Assembly (NCBI GenBank): GCA_036244855.1
Contig: BQKZ01000011.1
Span: 152,123 to 216,122 of the forward strand
DNA: 64,000 bases
Direction: 5' to 3'
Source of the DNA: Temnopleurus reevesii
Taxonomy: Eukaryota > Echinodermata > Echinoidea > Temnopleuroida > Temnopleuridae
In this document: in pieces, positions 46,625-58,314 of the stretch
How the letters are laid out: each line of letters starts with the position of its first letter
Numbering within the stretch: the first letter of the stretch is position 1
Program-made: the position numbers and the translations under genes
The notes under the pieces: model-generated
Told to the model about the DNA's origin: nothing
Database searches by the model: none
What the model saw: only the letters and a program-made list of their open reading frames with translations

Positions 46625-47264
46625 TGGACAACTAAAAAAAAACAAATCCATGCTATTTGATATCAACGAGAATTATTGGGAACATATCATGATATAAACA
46701 ATTTCTGCATCGGTACATAACTTGTGCACTATCTTATTTCCTTCTCTGCAGTGTATTTTTACGCCAGTAAAATGTGAAACCATCTTATGGATGTTCCTAT
46801 TTAACCTACTTAACTATTATTAAGGTTTTACCATCATCATACTTTAACACAGGTTAACCTACATTTACCGAATCGCATCGGTCATTCTCTAAATACCACG
46901 GCCGAGCATACTAATGAATTAACTTATGCCAAAATGAAATTCACTCTAAAGTGACCTTGGGCGAATGAATATCTAACACAATTCATTTACTGGACATCAA
47001 TTTGTAAACGATCACTAGGCATGGCCATTTTGTTGAGTGGGAGGGAGTTTCACAGAATACACTGCGTGTACAATGTACAAGTTCAGTTATTGTAAACCCA
47101 ACGTGCACATCTTACGAAAGGCTTACAATCCGATTTTGAAAAAAAAAAGAGTGCAAATTTATGTTTAGAAGCAGACAGAAAATCTTGATTTGAAGTTTTT
47201 TTTATTATGATAAAAATCAAGAAAATGACACAATGCAAGCTTTCTCGTCAAGGAGCAAATTGTC
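46625..47264. other. AT-rich DNA, no recognised feature
   Basis: No gene or window-repeat similarity seen. Confidence 0.35.
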
Positions 47265-47267
47265 TCA

Positions 47268-47407
47268 GGGTGTGTTGCTCAAAAGTGACAATTGATAGCA
47301 AGTTGCAGTTGATCGATTGATATATGCGCATACCGTGCGCAAATGAAATGCGCGTTACAATTGGCAAAGTTGCAGTTGATTTGCAGTTGATTATGAGCAA
47401 CACCCCA
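47268..47407. mobile_element. 140-bp Harbinger-like MITE with TCA target duplication
   Basis: The left end GGGTGTGTTGCTCAAAA and the right end TTATGAGCAACACCCCA are near-complementary and match the ends of 13209-13384. TCA flanks both sides (47265-47267 and 47408-47410). Internal 'gttgcagttgat' and 'atgcgc' motifs are shared with that element. Confidence 0.75.
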
Positions 47408-47504
47408 TCAGAGTTATAAGGAAGTCGGAGCAGTCTTAAGATTATCTACGATTTGAAAGCGATTTGTCCTTTGTATCCGTTATAAAGCCGATAAACGTAT
47501 TTAA

Positions 47505-47565
47505 AACTATATATATAGTAACTATATATAGTTAGATACTATTATAGTAACTATATATAGTTAGT
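47505..47565. repeat. AT-rich palindrome, TAACTATATATAGTTA units
   Basis: Three related self-complementary units (actatatatatagt, aactatatatagtt, twice) lie within 60 bases. They could form small cruciforms. Confidence 0.7.
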
Positions 47566-47569
47566 GTTT

Positions 47570-48410
47570 TCAGGATAAGAATCATTTAGATATTTGTTGT
47601 CAAAATGTTCGTATTGAATAATATTGTTAAATGGATAAATGAGCAGATGCAGCACTTGTTCGATACATCCAAGTAATGTTCAAGAGGGAAGGAAATTTCT
47701 TCTGTGTGCCTATATATATTTTGTGAATACGTAAATTGAAGTCGTTTACTTGATCAAATTTATTTTATTTTTTGGCTGAAAGTGGCGATGAAAGTTGCAC
47801 TGGAGGATGATACACTGATGATGATCTCGTGAATGAATGAGGGAAAGAATGAGTGAGTGCGTGAGCGAGTGGGTGGGTGAATCGATTTGGGTGCGTGATA
47901 AAGACGATTAAATAACGATCGATGAGTAAAAAATAAAGACAATTGTGAGTGAATGAGTGAATTTAGATAATTTGGGATGACTTAAGAATTTGAGAAATTG
48001 GCGACTTAAGGAGATTCGGAGAAGGGGAACTATGCCACGACAGGAGAAAGAGAAATACTTAAGAGGCTCAGAATTAACATGGCGCATGATTGTTATAGGA
48101 CAAATGCAGAGAAATTGGAGCGCCCATAAGTAGACAGTCGGTAGCACTGATAAGAAGGTGAAAGGGAAGGCCTTGAAAGAAATATAGGTATATACGAAGG
48201 AAGCAAAATCGAGTTATGTTCATTTATGGTTTAGGTCACACCAACGTCAGAACGATACGAAAACGAGTCACTCCGAGGACGATTGAAATAAAGCTGATAT
48301 CTAAAGCAACACTTTCACTTTCTCAAGAAAAAATAGTTGACTGACCTTTTCTTAACGAGCATGTGAATTCATGACGACTTGGGTGAAAATTGCATTTCAA
48401 TGGGAAAATC
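47570..48410. other. no recognised feature
   Basis: Includes a GAGT/GGGT-rich patch at about 47835-47880. 'ggtcacaccaacgtc' at 48235 recalls the ends of inverted-repeat elements, but no partner end was found. Confidence 0.35.
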
Positions 48411-48417
48411 AGCTCAG

Positions 48418-48900
48418 TTTGATTACACTCGTCCTGTGGTTAACCACGGGATGGAGTTAGATAGCAAGAAGGAGGAGTGGAAAGAAGATTGATGCATTCA
48501 GAAAAGAAAAGAGAGAGAGATAGAAAGAGAGGGGGAGGGGAGATGAGGGAGAAAGAGAGAAATAGAGGGAGAGATAGAGAGAGAGAGAGAAAGTTTGATT
48601 ACACTCGTCCTGTGGCTAACCACGAGATGGCGTTGGAAAGCAAGAAGGAGGAGTGGAAAGAAGATAGATTGAGACATTCAGAAAAGAAAAGAGAGAGATA
48701 GAGAGAAAGAAGGATGGGGAGATGAGGGAGAAAGAGAGAAATAGAGGGAGAAAGTTTGATTACACTCGTCCTGTGGCTAACCACAAGATGGGGTTAGATA
48801 ACAGGAAGAAGGAGTGAGAAAACTTAAGGTGGAGTCAGAGAGGGAAAGAGAAATAGAGAGAGATAGAGAGAAACAGGGAAATAGAGAGGAAAACAGAGAA
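48418..48900. repeat. three tandem units (~176 and 161 bp) with a GA-rich microsatellite
   Basis: 'tttgattacactcgtcctgt' starts at 48418, 48594 and 48755. Each unit has a unique part ('ggctaaccacgagatgg', 'gcaagaaggaggagtgg') followed by a GA tract. The GA part continues to about 48900. Frames rich in Arg/Glu/Lys are repeat translations. Confidence 0.85.
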
Positions 48901-48904
48901 GGGG

Positions 48905-51120
48905 CAGACAGAGATGGAGAAGAGAAAAGATGAGAAATATCGGTCACTTTGCAATCGCAGCAATGTGCTTTACAAGTTAATGGAAAACTGCTACTTAAAT
49001 TGGTTTCCCTCACTCGAGCTGTTAGCATTTTCTTTCTGTCATCCCATCCCTCATCCCCATCCTTCTCTATTCATTTATGTATGTGACTGCCTCTGTCTCT
49101 TTATCTCCATTCTTTATGTATACCTCTAAAGACATATTACTTTGGACATTATTTTTGCATTCGACTCATACGAATCATTTGATGCCTTTCATAATTCTAG
49201 AACTGACTAATGCACATCGTTAATGCACATCGTTAAACCCTTCATCTTGGAACCGTGGGGTTAAAAGGATCGCACCGCAATAATTTCCGTTTACGCATGC
49301 ACGTTACAGCCTTCTAAGAATTAGGGACGTTTAACGCGAGCACCTCTGTATACCCGCCAACAAATTTTCTTGAACGTGTGAACTTTACAGGCTATATTCC
49401 TGAATTACTGTTATAAATATTCCTTGCATAACATTTCAATGTCATACATCTCTGATATATGGGTTATTAGGATTATAATAACCTATATTAAAATGTGTAA
49501 ATACGTTTTGCTGGCATTCCAAAGGAGATACCTATTGGGAACACTGTGTTGGCATGACTATTGTTATTTCATTAAATGGCATCCACAAATGAGCGCCTTT
49601 CTCGAAACGGAAGTAAAACCTAGTTTTAATAACAATGGAAACAATTAAGAGCACTATTAATCCAGGAATAAAGACGGATACTAAGAATATTTCATCGATA
49701 TTCAAATGAACTTTCGTTTTTGATGACAATGAAGGTCGATCATTCATGCATTCAATCTGCTTAATATGCCAACCGGCACTGCTCGATCTATTTTCCATAA
49801 TTGCGATGCATATTACTCGTTGATCTTTCTGAATCTATAGGGCAATATCATGAACTATTCCCCGGGGCACATAGTTACTATACCCCCGCATTACATCCCG
49901 ATGATCATGTCGACGGATCAATAAGTCTTAATCGATGGCGGTGGTTTAGGATACGCAGGAAGACTCGTAGCATTATCATACTTGCACGTTTCAACCATAT
50001 ATCTCTTGTCTGTGCAATTCATTTACTTTAAAGACATTTTATAGCATTGTTTTTCATTGATAAAATCTCAACTATCACATCCTGCTCCCTAAATTGTTGA
50101 TGGTATACATAAACTAAGCGGTGAAAATATTAGTTTTAAAAATCAACGTTTAGTGCCCCCCCCCAAAAAAAAAAAAGAAAACCCCTAATACTAAATTAAA
50201 TTTAAAGTATAGCATACTTCGGCACACCATTTGCAGGAAACCATCTGTGGTGCAGTTCATTCAAATTTCATCGATATCTTGTTCGTTCTTGTATAACTTT
50301 TTTTTCATCGATCAGAATGTAATAATAAAGGTCAGACAGCTTGATTTAAAATCATATTAAACGACATCATCACAATGTGTGACAATGTCTTTAAATTGAC
50401 GTGTGGCTCAAAAGCAGAGTAAAAATCACGTTTCCAATACTGGGCCATAAAATATGTTTATAGATCCTGAGATTACGATAAATAAAAGGATGACCAGCAT
50501 GGGTTTTGCTCAAACTGCCAAAGTGTGGCATATTTCTAGATACATCATCTTCTGGATTAAAAGATGTTTTCACTTTTTTTTCTTGCATTGATATGTTACA
50601 TGATTGTATACCCATCGAGTTATTTGTACATGATATTCTTGCTCCAGCCCAATGTAATGTTATTTTTATTTTCTTTCTTAGCAGGTGGATTTTTTTCATT
50701 GTTTTTTAATTCTAGTTCTTTTCTTTGAATTTATGATATTTCTCGAATGATATACCTTATGTCCCATTTGCTTTTCGATAAGGTAAGACTTTCTAATATG
50801 ATAATATCACATCTTCTCATACCCAAAAGTGCAAGTAGACCCCAGGATCATGTGAAAACATGCAATTTCGGCGCCATGTGTCCCCATTACCATCCTTCAG
50901 AAAAGGCAATATCTTAAAGATGCCCCAGAAAATAAAGCATGATCAGCAAATTACGCTCTTGCTTACGATAGCACCGGTCATAAAAGCGCCATCGCCGTCA
51001 CAGTACAAAATTAAGTTTCACATTCCCACGCACACTTAAGAGGTGCGAACCATAAAATCTGAGTAAATCGTTCAGGCGCTTTTCAAGGCGCGTTGGGATT
51101 TTCAGTAATACAAACTTATC
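48905..51120. other. mostly unique AT-rich DNA
   Basis: Includes 'gtgcccccccccccaaaaaaa' type runs near 50153-50176. Frames of 74-102 codons at 49424-50709 lie on both strands and show no motif. Confidence 0.35.
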
Positions 51121-51124
51121 ACTT

Positions 51125-51138
51125 GTTGCTATGGCAAC
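51125..51138. promoter_or_regulatory. perfect RFX X-box-like palindrome
   Basis: GTTGCTATGGCAAC matches the RFX-factor X-box (GTNRCC spacer RGYAAC) on both half sites. RFX sites control ciliary and other genes, but no promoter or exon is visible nearby, so occupancy is unknown. A 14-bp match can arise by chance. Confidence 0.35.
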
Positions 51139-51139
51139 C

Positions 51140-52435
51140 GCTTAAAGCAAATTAAAGGAGGGTGTAGGGATTTGGTGTGGAATGAGGTGCCGTCTTTGTG
51201 CTATATCAATATAGATGAGGGGAAATGTTGAGATTGGACGGCTTTTTGATGAAAACATGGCAGAGAGTATATATAATTTCCGTCCATACATTGTATTCGT
51301 TCCGCTGTTTATGTGTTGGATTATGCGTTTACCTCTATGGTTGAATTGAGGAAGAGGACATCTGCAAGCAAAGACTTAATCCTGGTAGTATAGCGTATCT
51401 CTGTTTCAACTGTTGTTCCATCCTTGTCAAACTGAAAGCACATATATCCATGTGGTCTTAAAGGTTTTTGTTTTATTTTCTGACTGTTCTACAGTATTTC
51501 TATACCCCACGAATTCAATTATTAGTAGTAGTGACAAAATCAATGATATATAAAAACATCTTCTAAAGATTTAAGACCAGGTGTATTGTCATGGGAGCCA
51601 TTCTTGTTTTACCTGATCTACAACCAACTTGTAAATTATACTTATTTAGTCCGTTGAATCCTTGCCACATCACACGCACGCAACCGGTTTGAATAAAAAG
51701 GGTCATCAGCGATTTGCCGCCTTTTACCTAAAATGTGGTGCCCCTTACTCTACCTGTGCCAACAAAATAGCCATCTGTGCATGACCCCAAAATGGAGTTT
51801 AATCCATCTAACTTATTTTGGGCCAATCAGACCTGCAATCTTTGAGAGTGCTGGTGTTCTTATATTTCCATTTTAGATCACTCTCATTTGGTAGATTAGA
51901 AAGTATACTCGGACGTTAATCTCTTTTTTTTTCAATGAACAGAGACCTGAAATATTGTCATTTAAGGATTAAAAGATAATGCGTCATGTTGTAGGGGTCA
52001 ATTAAAATGGGAGCGGTCAATTTCTTTGTTTTATGACCCTACCAGTACCCCTAAATGCACCTGTGACGAAAGAAGATGTAACAAAATACATCTCTCGTTA
52101 GTTATCTCGACCCATATTTCTTTCTTTTTTTCTGAATTTGGTCGGACTCTGGCAGGCGGGCGCTGTCAAACATCATCCCGGCTAAAAATTGGTCGTGAAT
52201 AATTGCGATGGCGGGAGATTTTGATGGTCAATAATACGGAGGGGGATATGGAGATGGGTGGAAGAGCGGTATAATGCGAAGGCAAAGCGATATGATATGG
52301 CATTATTCTTCCATAGGGAATGGATATCTAGAACACGTTGGGTGTTTATCTTTGAAGATCAGTGGGGGTGCTTCTGGTAGAAATGGAGAATATTAGTACT
52401 GGCATTTGGTGGTGTTGAGAGGAAGCTTGGGGTTG
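51140..52435. other. mostly unique DNA, no recognised feature
   Basis: No gene recognised. Confidence 0.35.
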
Positions 52436-52439
52436 ATAT

Positions 52440-52770
52440 TGGAAGACAGAGGTAGAGAAAGAAGAGTAATATAGGTAGAGGGGGAGGGGGGTGGGAAAGG
52501 AGAGAAAGGGAGGAGGAGAGATAGAATGAGAAGAAGAAGGAAGATATCGAGACAGAGAGAACGAGCGAGAGAGGGATAGAAAGAAAGAGAGATAGAGAGC
52601 GCGAAGAGCGATATGTAGAGAGAGAGTGGGAGAAAGGGAGAGAGGGAGAGGAGAGAAATGGAGGGAGAGAGAGAAGAAAAAAGATATATGGAAATAGTGA
52701 GAAAGAGAGGAGAGAGAGAGATAGATAGATAAAGAGGGGGCAGAGAGAAGGATAACGAGAGCGAGAGAGA
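52440..52770. repeat. GA-rich microsatellite cluster
   Basis: Purine-only stretches (gagaga, ggaga, gaaaga). Ser/Leu-rich minus-strand frames up to 154 codons are repeat translations. Confidence 0.9.
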
Positions 52771-52789
52771 GATTGAAGGAGTGGATGAG

Positions 52790-53170
52790 AGCGATGGATG
52801 CAACCACTTCTAGGCGATTGCATCTATTTGAAAATGACCAGGATGCGTGGATGTCTTCCCCGAAAAACTTATGGAACTTGTGAGTTTAAGCTTATCCTGT
52901 CACATCGAAAAATGTTCACATCACATTGAACATAGCATTGAACGAGAGGAAATGGGATGGCGGGAGAGAGCGAGAGAAGAATGAGGAGGAGAGAGAGAGA
53001 GAGAGAGAGATAATGAAGGAGAAGAGGAGAGCGATGGATTCAACCACTTCTAAGCGATTGCATCTCTGTTCAAGTGACGGGATTGTGTGGATGTCTTCTG
53101 CGAAAACTTATAGAACCTTATAAATTGGAGCTTTTGCTGAGTCACATCTAATATTTTTCACATAATGACC
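52790..53170. repeat. two-unit direct repeat, 240-bp period, with GA tract
   Basis: GCGATGGAT starts at 52791 and 53031. Each is followed by 'caaccacttct', 'gcgattgcatct' and 'gtggatgtcttc' and is preceded by a GA tract (52960-53012 before the second unit). The units differ by about one base in eight by eye. Confidence 0.8.
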
Positions 53171-53174
53171 TTCT

Positions 53175-54580
53175 GCATATACTTCAGCACGTAACATTAA
53201 TGATACATCCTTTGAAATGACCGTATTGTATGTGGGGAGGGGGCGGAGGGCGTAAGAAAAGCGATATAGATATTCCTCAACATACTGCAACTAGGCTAAG
53301 GCGATCAGACGGTAAGATCGGTAACGAAACTAATAAAGCTATCAGTATCAAAAAGAGATTATCGAGAACATTATCCATAAGAAAGGTTTCATGACTGTTC
53401 AAAAATATAGAATTCCGCTACTGGCATTATATAGACAGTAGTTATTGGCAACGTACATGGTGTAATTCATCAGAAAATTGAACCATTATATTGCAAACCA
53501 TGTAAAAATGGAGTCAAAGTTTACCTCCTTGCTTTAAGTTGATTATACAACGTTCAAGATTTGCTCAGCCTTATTTTATGCAAATAAAAATTACAATACA
53601 ATACAATTTAACAACAGGACCAAAGTAAAACAAAATGTATGGAATAATAAACTCACTATTTATGTACAGGTACCTTGAATAGAAAGAAAGATAAACATAT
53701 GTTTATATTTCTCATATCATATTATTTCTTAATTTTGAACAAACACATTAATTTTTCATTAAGTGGTAAGTGGAGAGAGCCAATATTCATACAACAGCAC
53801 AACTTGTCATTTTGTAAAAGAATATTGGGCCTTACTCAAGAAAAACGGGTTAAAACTTAGCGTGGAATGTATAAATGTGTACGGGTTCTAAACAACGCCA
53901 TGCGAAATGTACACCTATTTGTAGGGGGCTGTAGCACTGCGCTGCATGATAAGTTTCAGTAATGCTTCAAAGTTATCTTCTTATCATACACTGTTCCTAT
54001 GCTCATACATTGTTATTATTACCAATATTATTACCGCCATTATCATTGCTATCAATAACATAAAGGATGATAACGATTATGATGATAAGAATGAAATGAA
54101 ATAATAATAGTAAAATAACAACACGAATGATGATGAGTACATGTACGTGGTTTAAACAAGGTCATGCGAAATATGCACCTATTTTGTGGAGGGCTCTAGC
54201 ACTTCGCTGTATGAGAAGTTTCACTAATGCTTCAAAGTTCTCTCTTTATCATACACTATGCTAGATCACACGGTCTAGCAGATATTCTTCCAGATGACAC
54301 CCCGTTTTTCATCTCACTTCACTATGGGTATGTTAATGTTTGCCCTATCAATGGCACCACACCGTCTTGTTTGTGTCACATCTCTACATCCAGAACATGC
54401 CACATAGCCAGTCATTACAAAGTAGTTTAGCATGCACCGTGTTTTATGAAGCCATCTCTCTCTATCTGAAAAGATCTTGCTCTTTTTTCATATACGATGT
54501 CTGCTCCTTGATCGCAATTAACACTTTTCTCAATTACACGCCGATTATCATCTCTTATTTAATTTATCTTTCTTTTTCTT
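53175..54580. other. AT-rich DNA with a short direct repeat
   Basis: About 53890-53990 and 54150-54255 are similar ('gccatgcgaaatgtacaccta' type block, then 'gtttcagtaatgcttcaaagt'), giving a roughly 260-bp direct repeat with a GAT/AAT microsatellite between. No gene recognised. Confidence 0.45.
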
Positions 54581-54587
54581 ACTTTAA

Positions 54588-54837
54588 GGCCGACTCACAC
54601 ATTTGTGTTTTTAGCCTGCGTTTGCCCGGCGGGTTTTTTTTTTCATTAAAACCGCTCCCGAACGCAGGGTATACGCTGATCCGACAGTGGACTGAAGTTC
54701 GGCTTGCACTCTAGGAGCGTACGCCAAACGTCAGTCCACCGTACGACCTTCGTCTTTGCGCGTCCAGGGAGCGCTTTTGATTTTGTTTAAAAACGCTGGG
54801 CCGACGCAAGCTAGAAATGCAAAGGCGTGAGTCGATC
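54588..54837. mobile_element. palindromic element, GGCCGACTCACACC family (copy 8)
   Basis: A 250-bp hairpin, GGCCGACTCACACATTTG to GCAAAGGCGTGAGTCGATC, with family core motifs. Flanks are TTTAA on the left and TTA on the right, fitting a TTA/TAA duplication. Confidence 0.78.
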
Positions 54838-54839
54838 TT

Positions 54840-55800
54840 AGGAAGATTTTATTCTTTTTTTCTTAGATCGCATTTAACACTTTTCTCAATTACACTTCGA
54901 ATCTCATTTCTCTTTCAATATCTATTCATTTAACTTACTTAACTGACTGAATACTGAATTGTGTAATTATCATAGACTTTGCGCACGGACCGCCCAGTTC
55001 CAGTGGAATGGGTGGAATTCTGGGTATTTTTTCATCTAGTACGAAATAAAATGCATGCTGATAACAATAGTCTTTATTTAGAAATGGGGAAGTCCGCCCC
55101 AGATATTTTACTCAGTCAATAAATGTAGACTCATTCTAACAGTAAAGAGGATAAGTACAATGGGTATGAAATAAAGAAATCAAACTCATTCGCTGTTCAT
55201 TGTTATTAATCCTTCGCTCTGTAAATCGGCAACGATTGATCGATCGGTGACATCCATTATGATATACTCTAGCTCTACATTCATATTGTACGTATAATTT
55301 CACATTTTCTAAATTTTCCTAAAATGCCATACTTTAACCTTGGGTAATGTATGTTGAGGAGGATTTCATTCTAACATCCATGCTGTATTGAGAGTATTTT
55401 CCTTTTGTGTGAATAGCAAGATATCTTGCTGAACTAAGCCTTCAAAAGGGGGACTTTTCCTTCGTATTGATCAAATACTATTTTAGTATATTTATGAAAC
55501 GAACTATTTTGTAATAAAAACCAGTGCATATTCCCTTCCTAAATATCTGAGCGTCTTGTTGTTGTTCTTTCCTATTTGGCTTCATGATTATTCAAGGTAT
55601 CATTTCTCGGCCCTCGATTTTCTACAATCCTCATATCACATTCCATTTATTCATTATTACTTAGATAATTGATTAATTGATTTCATTCTCTCAAATAATT
55701 GATAATGTTTGTCTGTGTGTGCGCGCACGATGTAGAATCTTAAATTGTAGGGTATGTTAACACTCACTAGATATTTTTTAATATAACTACTTCAATTTCT
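54840..55800. other. AT-rich DNA, no recognised feature
   Basis: Nothing recognised. Confidence 0.35.
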
Positions 55801-55814
55801 AATACTAATCATAG

Positions 55815-55843
55815 TGAGGATGATGATGATAATAATAAAATAA

Positions 55844-55878
<35 letters not shown>

Positions 55879-56015
55879 ATAATAATAATAATATTAATAA
55901 TTATAGTACTAATAATAACAGTAATATTAGTAATAATATCAATAATGATAATGATGATAATAATAATGATAACAATGATAATGATGACAGTGTATGACAA
56001 TAATAATGTACTGTA
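55815..56015. repeat. ACT and AAT trinucleotide microsatellites
   Basis: GAT units, then (ACT)n at 55840-55878, then AAT and GAT units. The Ile/Ser-rich minus frame is a repeat translation. Confidence 0.9.
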
Positions 56016-56019
56016 ATTG

Positions 56020-57944
56020 ATATTAACAAATGATGTCAAAGATGATGGCAATGTTAATGAATATGATAAGTATTATATATATTGTCTTTCTATTGCTATC
56101 ATTATATTTATTGTAGTTTTTATTTTATTTCATTTCGTTATTATCATCATAATTGAAAAATAATATTATAGTAGCAATACTAATAGCAGTAATATTAATG
56201 GTATTATCAATGACAAAATGAGTACTAATTTTCTTTTTACTTCAAACTATAGCCATAAATTGCAAGGTTTGCAACAGCATTGTCCCCGGAATAACCTTCA
56301 CCTATTCAATATGCACTGAGCAACCATTAACGCTCTTTAGAGTACGGTATCTTCAAAATTGGACCAATACTCGCTTCGATTACAACGGCCCTCGATCATT
56401 AAAAAGGCCAACAGAGATTTACAATGTCTATACAGCCCTTGGACAGATATTAACACCACTTACGGTTGCATTTATTATCCTTTTATCCAACGGGGACTAT
56501 ATGTCAAACAATGCAATCGTGGACATTGACTCTAACTAGGGCAGCGCCATTATAAATGATGAATTGCCCAGGTAAATTGCAATTTTCATAATGACATTTG
56601 TCGTCCACCCATTTCGAATGATATCGCCATTTCCATGAACGTGATGAAGGGATCATTAGATTTTGAATGTTAATGGCATTTTTTCTTCGCAGATAGAGGA
56701 TGATTGTGGTGTAGTTGAATGTGAAAGTTAGTGTAGCTCTGTCTTAGGGACTTGGTATTTAAGTGATTGTCATTTACGAGGTTTGAATATGAAACCCACT
56801 GGTGGCATACATTAATTTTACATCGACAGTTACACATATTTCTGCGTGATTTTATGCTTTAAACTGTAGGATATATCAGGGGCGGATCCAGAAATGAACT
56901 AAAAATATTGTGTTTATTGTGCCTGGGTGTACGTGCGCACGTACGCATGGGTGTGTAATGAATACGTGTGTGTGATGTGTGTGTGTTTGTTTTGAATATG
57001 TTTAGGGCTGATCGTTATTTCTTGTGTACTTTGTGCGATTTGGCACATGTAAAACTTCAATTCAATGAAAAAAGGCCTCAAATTAGGCATTAAACAGCAC
57101 ATTTCTATTCATTTCAGTTGAGACAATGTGTTCATATCTACTGTAGACATGTCTTTCCAGTGCCCAACTGCATGAAAAGTTGTTTTAAACGCAACTCGTA
57201 AAATTAAATGCAATTCCTAAATATGCCGTCCTAATTGGTCAAAAATGGAGTTGCTTTTAAATTTCTGATTTTTTTTTGCAATAGGGCATATGTATAGTAT
57301 AATATTAGCTCAAATGTATGTGTAAGAGTGTCTGTGATTTTTTTTTTCAGTATGTGTCTCCCTTGCTAATAGACGTGTTATGATCACAATATACCTATCC
57401 GGTGATTATATCGATCTTGCTAAAAATGACCCTGGGGCTGGGCTGCCACCTCCCACCCACCCCGCATACACTTTTTCCAGTTCACTCAGTTGCACCAGCA
57501 TACAGAGCATGTCGTTATCTGCGAAGACACTCCTCTGGCAATATCCGCTATATCTCGAAGTAATAACAAGTTTGGTCTTTCTAGACGATCAATTTTGATC
57601 GAAGCGTCATGACTGGACTTCCCTAAAAAAATGTACTCTCATCATGAAATATTTTACCGAGCTTTTTAAAATTTTGAATGGGTCCAAGATTTCGTTTATT
57701 TTATACCAGATATTACAGGGGAGGCGAACCAAAGGTTAAAAAAATAGGCCATAAACCATGGACAGGAAAGCAAGGAAGAAACGGCAAAAAAGTTTTAAAA
57801 ATGTAAGAAGTAATTATTGAATCACTTAATTTTGGTATCGGGGCTTAATCATTCTTGTCTCTTTTTCTCAACAAGCTAAGTTGGACATATTTTCACATAT
57901 CTTTCATGCGCGCACCCAGGATTTTGATACCCGGAGGCTTAGCT
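56020..57944. other. mostly unique DNA with GT microsatellite
   Basis: A GT/CGT-rich tract lies at 56925-56990. 'caggggcggatccag' at 56878-56892 resembles a common transposon end in animal genomes, but no matching end was located. The 72-codon frame at 57380-57598 has no motif. Confidence 0.35.
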
Positions 57945-58281
57945 NNNNNNNNNNNNNNNNNNNNNNNNNNNNNNNNNNNNNNNNNNNNNNNNNNNNNNNN
58001 NNNNNNNNNNNNNNNNNNNNNNNNNNNNNNNNNNNNNNNNNNNNNNNNNNNNNNNNNNNNNNNNNNNNNNNNNNNNNNNNNNNNNNNNNNNNNNNNNNNN
58101 NNNNNNNNNNNNNNNNNNNNNNNNNNNNNNNNNNNNNNNNNNNNNNNNNNNNNNNNNNNNNNNNNNNNNNNNNNNNNNNNNNNNNNNNNNNNNNNNNNNN
58201 NNNNNNNNNNNNNNNNNNNNNNNNNNNNNNNNNNNNNNNNNNNNNNNNNNNNNNNNNNNNNNNNNNNNNNNNNNNNNNNNN
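57945..58281. other. assembly gap (337 N) followed by a 33-base C run
   Basis: All N, with a C run at 58282-58314. Frames spanning it are artefacts that translate as proline or glycine runs. Confidence 0.95.
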
Positions 58282-58314
<33 letters not shown>

